Shown one piece after another: positions 1-5,383 of a stretch of 33,549 nt of DNA (positions are counted from its first letter, which is position 1; every line of letters begins with the position of its first letter). The stretch comes from SZAS-103 sp038234715 (GTDB lineage: Bacteria > Pseudomonadota > Gammaproteobacteria > Xanthomonadales > Xanthomonadaceae). The notes beneath the pieces are model-generated. The model was not told the DNA's origin. It saw only the letters and a program-made list of their open reading frames with translations, and searched no databases. A program made the position numbers and the translations under genes. The stretch is from contig JBBQTD010000032.1 in the NCBI GenBank assembly GCA_038234715.1, forward strand, positions 1-33,549, read 5' to 3'.

Positions 1-455
1 CTGATGGAGAACCAGCCACGAACGTGCGCCATCCTTGCGCAGTTGCGCTCCGGACATTCGCCAACACGACCTGACGTCGCGCGAAAGCCTCCCGAGATCG
101 CGCCTGCGTTGACCATCAGAGCGGCGATGTTTCCCATCCTTGCGGCCAGGTTGTCCATCATTGCGGCGATGTGATCCAGCATCGCGGCCATGATGTCCAC
201 CATCGCCGTCATGTTGTCCATCATCGTGGCGACGTGATGCATCATTGCGGCCGTGATGTTCATCATCGCGGCGACGTGATCCATCATTGCGGCCGTGATG
301 AACATCATCGCGGCTGTGTTGTTCACCATCACGGCTGTGTTGTTCAACATCACGGCCATGTTGTTCAACATCACGGCCATGTTGTTCAACATCGCGGCGA
401 TGTGATCCATGATCGCGGCCGGGTGATCCAACACGGCTATCGTGTTACCCAGCAT
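1..455 (-). CDS. Heptad-repeat protein, partial (runs off window start)
   Basis: This minus-strand frame is open from an ATG at 455 to the window edge (about 151 codons). Starting there, the protein is built of about 17 consecutive seven-residue units of the pattern M-M/L-D/N-N/H-I/M/T-A-A. They would make a continuous amphipathic helix rich in Met, Ala, Asn and Asp, followed by a non-repetitive Gly/Arg tail. Third codon positions are mostly G or C, as in neighbouring genes, whereas the overlapping plus-strand frame at 171-488 is His/Arg-rich with T-rich third positions. An upstream in-frame ATG at 527 would add 24 residues but would collide with the divergent gene beginning near 526. No good ribosome binding site sits at the usual distance from the 455 start. 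I recognise no family, and the tract could instead be non-coding repeat DNA. Confidence 0.4.
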   Translation of the reverse strand, partial: MLGNTIAVLDHPAAIMDHIAAMLNNMAVMLNNMAVMLNNTAVMVNNTAAMMFITAAMMDHVAAMMNITAAMMHHVATMMDNMTAMVDIMAAMLDHIAAMMDNLAARMGNIAALMVNAGAISGGFRATSGRVGECPERNCARMAHVRGWFSI

Positions 456-456
456 T
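121..456. repeat. Sixteen imperfect 21-bp tandem repeats
   Basis: Cutting the sequence before each GCGGC-like start gives sixteen consecutive units of exactly 21 bp. The plus-strand core is roughly GCGGC-N-(A/G)TG-(T/A)T(G/T)-TCCATCAT(C/T). Copies differ by several substitutions, and two adjacent ones near 352-393 are identical, yet none carries an insertion or deletion. A preserved period of seven codons fits selection on a reading frame, and the minus-strand frame is the credible one. Confidence 0.9.
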
Positions 457-525
457 CCTGCACATTGCCTTGCTCTTTCAGCCAGTGACGCCAACGCCCG
501 CACCTTGATGCAGCCCCCGAGCGAC

Positions 526-1143
526 ATGGATCCCGACGACCGCCCCTGGCGACCAGCCAGCGCCGGGCGTGCGTTCGTCTACGTGTTTCCGTGCCATGGC
601 GAGAACATCCTCAAGCTCGGCTTTTCGCGCGACCCGCTCGATCGCCTGCAGTCGCTGCACCAACGTTACTTCGACTTCTTCGATCTCGACGCGGCGCTGT
701 TGATCGAAACCGACACAGTCCGCGAAGCACGCGCCATCGAACTCGCCCAGGGCAGGGCGCTGAAGCTGCACAGCGCGCCGGCGCCCTTGCTGGTGTCCCG
801 GGCAGCAGGTGGACATACCGAGTGGTACCGCGGTGCGTTGCAGGCGCTGGTCGCTGCGGCGGACGCGATGCAGGCGCAGGGTTATCGTGTGCACCGATGC
901 GTGCGCGGCTGGCTGCGCGAACGCATGGCAGAACGCGCAGGCGTGATCCATCACTGGTCCGCGCGCATGCTCGAGGCGATCGAGCTGGAGAATGCAACCT
1001 GCGCGATACCGCGCCCGCCAACCCGGTTGGAATCCACACTGCGCAACGCGCTCGACGCGTGCGAAGCAGCCGGTCTGCCCATTGCCACGGTGGTGCCGGT
1101 GAAGGTCTGCCGGTGGCACGCAGACCTCGTCAAGCCGCGTTGA
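526..1143 (+). CDS. GIY-YIG-like (T5orf172/Mug113 type) protein
   Basis: The first 100 residues of this 205-residue protein follow the layout of small GIY-YIG nuclease-like domains of the T5orf172/Mug113 kind. A VYVF strand (Tyr19) leads to K-L-G-F-S with a following D-P-x-x-R (Arg40, the expected catalytic Arg). Then come a helix with an A-x-x-x-E pattern and a closing T-E-W-Y segment whose Glu matches the metal-ligand position. The remaining 100 residues are helical and unrecognised. Such domains cut or bind DNA, but the activity here is inferred only. The start is uncertain: ATG 526, ATG 508 and GTG 442 share the frame and none has a clear Shine-Dalgarno. ATG 526 is chosen because it avoids the 21-bp repeat array and still leaves the domain intact. 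The gene stands alone, about 260 bp before the DUF883 gene. Confidence 0.7.
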   Translation: MDPDDRPWRPASAGRAFVYVFPCHGENILKLGFSRDPLDRLQSLHQRYFDFFDLDAALLIETDTVREARAIELAQGRALKLHSAPAPLLVSRAAGGHTEWYRGALQALVAAADAMQAQGYRVHRCVRGWLRERMAERAGVIHHWSARMLEAIELENATCAIPRPPTRLESTLRNALDACEAAGLPIATVVPVKVCRWHADLVKPR

Positions 1144-1403
1144 TGGACCTCGGCTTCAGCGGCCCGACCACTGCAAACGGGCGGCTGCAAGACTTGCAGG
1201 ACCGGAAACAAAGACATGGCACGCCGCAGCTTGGGTTCCGCCGTGCCAGCAGACGTTTGCACCCGGTTGCAACGCCGTACAGCCGCGCGCGTTCATTGTT
1301 CGCGGAAGTCCTCGGCCATCAGCGTCAAGTTCGGCCCGTATACCGCCCATGGCGCTGCGCATTCCAGGAAGTTTCGAACCATCAACGCAGGGAGCATTTC
1401 GAC

Positions 1404-1661
1404 ATGTCAAACGCATCCGTATCCAATCTGCAGGACGCAACCGAGAAGCTCGGTACCGCACGCGACCACATCATCGTCGGCGTGGCTGATGCCGTGAATT
1501 CCGGCGTCGATGCGGCGCGTGAAGCCACCGCGCGCGCAGGCGAGGGGCTCGACAGCCTGATCGAGCAGGGCACCGAGATCATCCGCAGCCGTCCCTGGGC
1601 GACTGTTGGCGTCGCACTGGCCGTCGGTTATCTGCTCGCGAAGTTCCGCGGCCGCGACTAA
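1404..1661 (+). CDS. DUF883 (ElaB/YqjD-like) membrane-anchored stress peptide
   Basis: This 85-residue protein has a soluble, Ala-rich amphipathic helical region (residues 1-58). It is followed by R-S-R-P-W and a single C-terminal transmembrane segment (about 61-78) with Gly spacing, ending in a basic K-F-R-G-R-D tail. That is the layout of the ElaB/YqjD/DUF883 family of inner-membrane proteins, some of which bind ribosomes in stationary phase in Escherichia coli. An AGGGAG at 1389-1394 lies about ten bases before the ATG. A longer open frame extends upstream in the same phase, but the ribosome site and the family's usual length of about 100 residues favour this start. It lies just before ku in a stress-gene setting. 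Confidence 0.85.
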   Translation: MSNASVSNLQDATEKLGTARDHIIVGVADAVNSGVDAAREATARAGEGLDSLIEQGTEIIRSRPWATVGVALAVGYLLAKFRGRD

Positions 1662-1667
1662 CGACCA

Positions 1668-1686
1668 ACCCGGTGGTCTACCGGGT
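1668..1686. terminator. 7-bp perfect hairpin between the DUF883 gene and ku
   Basis: ACCCGGT (1668-1674) and ACCGGGT (1680-1686) form a perfect seven-base stem with a five-base loop, starting seven bases after the DUF883 stop codon. No T-tract follows, so it may be a weak terminator, an mRNA-stabilising stem, or an operator in front of the ku ribosome site at 1703-1709. Confidence 0.4.
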
Positions 1687-1715
1687 CGCAACGCCGATGT
1701 GGCAAGGAGGCACAC

Positions 1716-2651
1716 ATGGCTCGCCCAATCTGGTCCGGCACTCTGTCGTTCGGCCTGTTGAACATCCCCGTGCAACTGATGTCGGGCGAACGTCGGGTCG
1801 ACCTGAGTTTTCGCATGCTCGACGCGCGCGACAAGTCGCCGATCCGCTACGAGCGGGTCAATGCCGAAACCGGCGAGGAAGTGCCGTGGAAGGACATCGT
1901 CAAGGCCTTCGAATACGACAAGGGCAGCTACGTCGTGCTGCAGGACAGCGACATCAAGGCCGCCGCGGCATCCGAGGGGCGTGAATCGGTCGAGGTGGAG
2001 GGTTTCATCGATGCCGCGGCGATTCCGCCGGCGTATTTCGAGAAACCCTATGTCCTGGTCCCGGGAAAGAAAGCCGAGAAGGGCTATGTGCTGTTGCGCG
2101 AGACTTTGGCCGCGATGGGCAAGATTGGCGTCGCCCGCGTGGTCATCCGCACGCGTGAGCACCTTGCTGCGGTGATGCCGGACGGCGATGCGCTGATGCT
2201 GATCCTGCTGCGTTATCCACAGGAGCTGATCGCCGCGGATGACTACAACATCCCGGAAGGCAAGACCTCCGACTACCGCATCTCGCCGAAGGAACTTGCG
2301 ATGGCGAAGCAGTTGATCGAGTCGATGGCGGGAGACTGGGATCCGCACCAGTACCACGACGAGTTCCGCGCGCGGCTGCACGCGGTGATCGAAAAACGCA
2401 TCAAGTCGGACGGCAAGGTACCCAGGCGCGACGAAAGCGCGGCGGACGCCCCAGAGGATGCTGCCACGAACGTGGTGGACTTCATGGACCTGCTGCAGAA
2501 AAGCCTCGCATCGCGCAAGCGCACGCCGGCGAAAGCGGCTACGCCGAAGAGCACGAAAGCGCCCGCAAAGTCCGCGACAAAGAAAACCAACGCCGCCGCG
2601 GGGAAGACTGCAAAAGGAAAACCTGGGGCGCGTACGCGCAAGGCATCCTAG
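1716..2651 (+). CDS. ku: Non-homologous end-joining protein Ku
   Basis: Bacterial Ku forms a homodimeric ring on double-strand DNA ends and recruits LigD. The 311-residue product begins with the hallmark M-A-R-P-I-W-S-G-T-L-S-F-G-L and shows the conserved V-P-W-K-D-I-V and A-Y-F-E-K-P-Y segments of the Ku core (about residues 1-245). The last 65 residues are Lys/Ala/Pro-rich with repeated K-S/A-T-K motifs. This is the variable basic tail of bacterial Ku, which aids DNA binding and threading. The ribosome site AAGGAGG (1703-1709) is the strongest in the window and fixes the start. ligD lies 2.7 kb downstream on the same strand, separated by stress-type genes, so the pair is a complete NHEJ system. 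Confidence 0.97.
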   Translation: MARPIWSGTLSFGLLNIPVQLMSGERRVDLSFRMLDARDKSPIRYERVNAETGEEVPWKDIVKAFEYDKGSYVVLQDSDIKAAAASEGRESVEVEGFIDAAAIPPAYFEKPYVLVPGKKAEKGYVLLRETLAAMGKIGVARVVIRTREHLAAVMPDGDALMLILLRYPQELIAADDYNIPEGKTSDYRISPKELAMAKQLIESMAGDWDPHQYHDEFRARLHAVIEKRIKSDGKVPRRDESAADAPEDAATNVVDFMDLLQKSLASRKRTPAKAATPKSTKAPAKSATKKTNAAAGKTAKGKPGARTRKAS

Positions 2652-2714
2652 ACACCAGCCAGCCAGCCCAGGCGACGAGCGCGCAAGAGTTTGAAGGCAA
2701 GTGAGAGACAGCAC

Positions 2715-2739
2715 AGCGAGCCGGAGTTGGCGGCTCACT
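2715..2739. terminator. Hairpin between convergent ku and small minus-strand gene
   Basis: AGCGAGCCG (2715-2723) pairs with CGGCTCACT (2731-2739) across a seven-base loop, with one mismatch. It lies between two convergent stop codons, where a bidirectional terminator would be expected, but it lacks a T-run on either side. Confidence 0.4.
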
Positions 2740-2763
2740 GCACGTGAATGCGCCGGAACCGGG

Positions 2764-2931
2764 CTATTTTGAAGACGACTTCTTACCGCCGCCGTCGTTC
2801 TTGTTGACGGTGGCCCACGCGATCCGTTCGGCCGACTGGGTCGATTTTCCGCTGTCCCTCTCGCTTTTCTCGATATGGTCCGCCTGGCGTTTCTGCTTGT
2901 CGGTATAGCTGGACTTGTCTCCGCGTGGCAT
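2764..2931 (-). CDS. Small charged protein (annotated elsewhere as plasmid stabilization protein)
   Basis: This 55-residue, highly charged protein contains Y-T-D-K-Q-K-R-Q-A-D-H-I, then an acidic/basic helix, then A-W-A-T-V-N-K, and a Gly/Lys/Ser tail. I recognise this layout from small proteins widespread in Proteobacteria that databases often name 'plasmid stabilization protein'. To my knowledge that name rests on little evidence. The start is set by AAGGAG six bases before the ATG (complement of 2931-2929). The minus-strand frame stays open far upstream to 4281, but that extension is only the antisense of the dehydrogenase gene. A role in DNA or stress biology is suggested by the ku neighbour, but it is inference. 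Confidence 0.8.
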   Translation of the reverse strand: MPRGDKSSYTDKQKRQADHIEKSERDSGKSTQSAERIAWATVNKNDGGGKKSSSK

Positions 2932-3261
2932 GGGGCTCTCCTTCGTCTGCTTTGGATTGTCAGATACGCCTGGATCACGGCATTGGCGAGGCTCAAGCCA
3001 AGCGCTGCGCTCGACAAGTCCGCTTTCGCCAAGTGCGCGTTCCGCAAGTCCTGCGAATGCAAGGCACGAAAAAACTAGACGAATCAGGATGAAGGCACGG
3101 TTAATCTTCGTTGAACACCAAGTGAATGCTGCGCCCTGCGCAGCAGTGCGGACGGTGCGCAAGCAGATCGGTTTTGCCAGAATCAACACGCGGCAGTCGA
3201 TGGAACCGACGCCACGAAGAGCAGCTGCATCCGCCGAAGGTTTTTTCACAGGGAGCCAAGG
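2932..3261. other. 330-bp divergent intergenic region with one hairpin
   Basis: No coding frame here has convincing codon use or a ribosome site. It must hold the promoters for the leftward 55-residue gene and the rightward dehydrogenase. A perfect inverted repeat GCTGCGC (3128-3134) / GCGCAGC (3138-3144) with a three-base loop is the only clear structure. I could not place -35/-10 boxes with confidence. Confidence 0.5.
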
Positions 3262-4287
3262 ATGGCCAGCAAGAAAACAGCGCGCAGCGACCCGGCGCAC
3301 GATGTGGACGTGGTCGCCGCACACCAGCGGGCATTGCAGCAAGCCATCGACCGCAAGGACGCGGCAAGGGCATCGAAGTCGAAGCCCAGGCCCGCATCGA
3401 AACCGTCGAAGAAAACAGTGCAGGCCGGCAGCCACCGGCAACCCGCAAACCCATTGCCAGCGCAGCACCTGGACAAGCCGGGCCATGAGGCCGACATGCT
3501 GCTGCAGCCGCGATTCCAGGCGCCGGACTACAAGGGAAGCGACAAGCTGCGCGGCATGGTCGCAATCGTGACTGGTGCTGACTCGGGCATCGGTCGCGCT
3601 GTCGCGGTGTTGTTCGCGCGCGAAGGCGCAGACGTGGCGGTCATGTACCTCAACGAGCATGACGACGCCGCACAGACCCGCAAGCACATCGAGGCGGAGG
3701 GCCGCCGCTGCATCACCATTTCGGGCGACGTAAAGGACTCCAGCTTCTGCGATGCCGCGGTGCGCGATGTCGTTGCCGCTTTCGGGCGGCTCGACGTGCT
3801 GGTCAACAACGCGGGGTTCCAGCTGCATGCCGAACGCCTTGAAGACCTGACCGATGCGCACCTGCAGGAAACATTGCAGACGAACATAGGCGGCTATTTC
3901 CACATGGCGCGCGCCGCGCTGCCGCATATGAAAAGCGGTGCCAGCATCATCAACACCGGTTCGGAGACGGGGCTGCTGGGCAACAAGGAGTTGCTGGACT
4001 ATTCGGCCACCAAGGGGGCGATACACGCGTTCACAAAATCGCTCGCAAGCAACCTGCTGCCGCGCGGGATCCGAGTGAATGCGGTCGCCCCGGGGCCGGT
4101 GTGGACTCCGTTCAATCCCGCCGACAAGCCGGCGAAGGATGTCGCGAAGTTCGGACAGGACAGCGACATGGGACGTCCGGCCCAGCCGGAGGAAGTCTCG
4201 CCCGCTTATGTCTTCCTGGCATCTCCGATCACGGGCTCCTACGTCAACGGTGTGATCCTTCCAGTAATGGGAGGCCCGCACGGATGA
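3262..4287 (+). CDS. SDR family oxidoreductase (general-stress YghA/YhdG type)
   Basis: This is a classical short-chain dehydrogenase/reductase of 341 residues. The Rossmann glycine motif T-G-A-D-S-G-I-G is at 104-111, N-N-A-G at 182-185, and the catalytic Ser234, Tyr247 and Lys251 are all present with standard 13- and 4-residue spacing. About 95 extra N-terminal residues precede the fold: a Lys/Ala/Pro-rich stretch, then a segment with Q-P-R-F-Q-A-P-D-Y-K-G-S. That segment is typical of the subgroup including E. coli YghA and Bacillus general stress protein 39. The substrate is unknown, probably an aldehyde or alcohol with NAD(P). The ATG follows GGGAGCCAAGG. The basic N-terminal extension resembles the tails of the Ku and LigD linkers nearby. 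Confidence 0.93.
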   Translation: MASKKTARSDPAHDVDVVAAHQRALQQAIDRKDAARASKSKPRPASKPSKKTVQAGSHRQPANPLPAQHLDKPGHEADMLLQPRFQAPDYKGSDKLRGMVAIVTGADSGIGRAVAVLFAREGADVAVMYLNEHDDAAQTRKHIEAEGRRCITISGDVKDSSFCDAAVRDVVAAFGRLDVLVNNAGFQLHAERLEDLTDAHLQETLQTNIGGYFHMARAALPHMKSGASIINTGSETGLLGNKELLDYSATKGAIHAFTKSLASNLLPRGIRVNAVAPGPVWTPFNPADKPAKDVAKFGQDSDMGRPAQPEEVSPAYVFLASPITGSYVNGVILPVMGGPHG

Positions 4288-4333
4288 TGTCCCGCATGCG
4301 CTGGTACCGGTGCGCCTGGATGGCGATCCGGTG

Positions 4334-4627
4334 ATGTATGGTGCCGACTGGGTCGGCTGGACTGCGTCGGCAGTCCTGCTCGCGACATTGGCCCGCCAGA
4401 TCCTGGTTCAGTGGCGCGAGCGGTCGACCGAAGGGATTTCCTCATGGCTCTTCATTGGGCAACTGGGGGCGAGCGTGGGTTTTGTGGCGTACAGCTGGCT
4501 GGTCCACAACTGGGTGTTCGTGGCCACCAACAGCGCGATCGTGCTGACGGCAATCGTCGGCCAGATGGTCTTCCGGCGCAACGTGCGCCTGCAGCGCCAA
4601 GACAACGGTTCTGACGCACTGCCCTAG
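4334..4627 (+). CDS. SemiSWEET/PQ-loop small membrane protein
   Basis: The 97-residue product has three hydrophobic segments (about 7-22, 38-56 and 61-78). Between the first two lies A-R-Q-I-L-V-Q-W-R-E-R-S-T-E-G-I-S, which matches the PQ-loop region of SemiSWEET-type transporters with Arg in place of the usual Pro. A three-helix unit of this size is the family norm; it works as a dimer, in known cases for sugars. The substrate here cannot be told. ATG 4334 is preferred. A GTG at 4310 in the same frame would add eight polar residues, and neither start has a strong ribosome site. It begins 46 bases after the dehydrogenase stop, so the two are probably co-transcribed. Confidence 0.75.
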   Translation: MYGADWVGWTASAVLLATLARQILVQWRERSTEGISSWLFIGQLGASVGFVAYSWLVHNWVFVATNSAIVLTAIVGQMVFRRNVRLQRQDNGSDALP

Positions 4628-4712
4628 ACGTCCCGCTCGGAAAAAGTTTCCACGAATTGAAAGAAATCCCGGCGGGGCGGCACTGCGCCCATGCAAAAGC
4701 GCCGCATCGCTC

Positions 4713-4728
4713 TGGCATGTGAATTGCT
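4713..4728 (+). promoter_or_regulatory. Sigma-54-like (-24/-12) promoter
   Basis: TGGCATG-TGAA-TTGCT matches the sigma-54 consensus TGGCACG-N4-TTGC(A/T) at all but one defined base. The invariant GG (4714-4715) and GC (4726-4727) have the correct 12-base offset. Transcription would start near 4738, giving a leader of about 95 bases before the gene at 4832. No activator site was identified. Confidence 0.5.
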
Positions 4729-4831
4729 AGATGCCAAGCGAGTGCATGGCGCCCATGCATTCCGTGCAATCGGCAGGCGGCACCGGCTGCATGCGCCTGC
4801 AGGGATGCACGACCACTTCCGGGGAGCAGCC

Positions 4832-5251
4832 ATGGGTATTCTCATTCCGGTTTTTGCGCCGCTCGGACGGCTGTATGAACCATTGTTCCAATTGGCTGGA
4901 CGTATCCACGACGCGCTCGCAACCAGGCGCAGGACGGTCTGGACCGACGATCGGGGCAGCGTGTTCATCAACGAAGCCTCAGCGAGGCCTCTTTCGCTGC
5001 ATGCAATCGTCGGCACCTATGACGCGCGCACGCCGCTGCCGGTGATCGAGCACGATCTGCGCCTTGCGCTGCGCCAGCGGGCCAGCAGATGGATCATTGA
5101 CTGGGACAAGACGGCGCCGGACGTACCCAGGGCGAGGCCTCGCGCCAGCGCGTCGGCTGCTGCTCGCAGGGGCCGACGGATCAAGCGTGCATCGCTCAAT
5201 GCGCGCAAGTTGCAATATTGCCAGCAGGAAAGCAGCCAGTCCGGCGCGTAG
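4832..5251 (+). CDS. Hypothetical protein, 139 residues
   Basis: I do not recognise this protein. It starts with a hydrophobic segment (residues 2-22) with Pro and Gly, possibly a membrane-associated helix. A compact part (about 30-92) follows with W-T-D-D-R-G-S-V-F-I-N and ends R-W-I-I-D-W-D-K. The tail is Arg/Ala/Ser-rich and probably disordered or nucleic-acid binding. GGGGAG at 4820-4825 lies six bases before the ATG. The frame is open further upstream to 4691, but that part has no ribosome site and overlaps the sigma-54-like promoter. It lies on the same strand 130 bp before ligD. Codon use is acceptable but the tail is weak, so the true end of the conserved part is uncertain. Confidence 0.55.
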   Translation: MGILIPVFAPLGRLYEPLFQLAGRIHDALATRRRTVWTDDRGSVFINEASARPLSLHAIVGTYDARTPLPVIEHDLRLALRQRASRWIIDWDKTAPDVPRARPRASASAAARRGRRIKRASLNARKLQYCQQESSQSGA

Positions 5252-5383
5252 GACGCGGCGGCCGGCCTTGTCTGCGCGAGAATGCAGCGTGCGCGGATCG
5301 CGCGCGTTGGCGGGCGCGATACCCTGCGGCAACGAAGCATGCTTGCATGTCGACGCGTTGCCGACTGTAACCAGGGAGCATCG

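Noticed and set aside
171..488. Plus-strand His/Arg-rich open frame across the 21-bp repeats
   Set aside because: Its third codon positions are T-rich, unlike real genes here, and it has no ribosome site. It is the mirror of the better minus-strand heptad frame.
2932..4281. Long minus-strand open frame running upstream from the 55-residue gene
   Set aside because: It is the antisense of the dehydrogenase gene. The ribosome site and family length place the real start at 2931.
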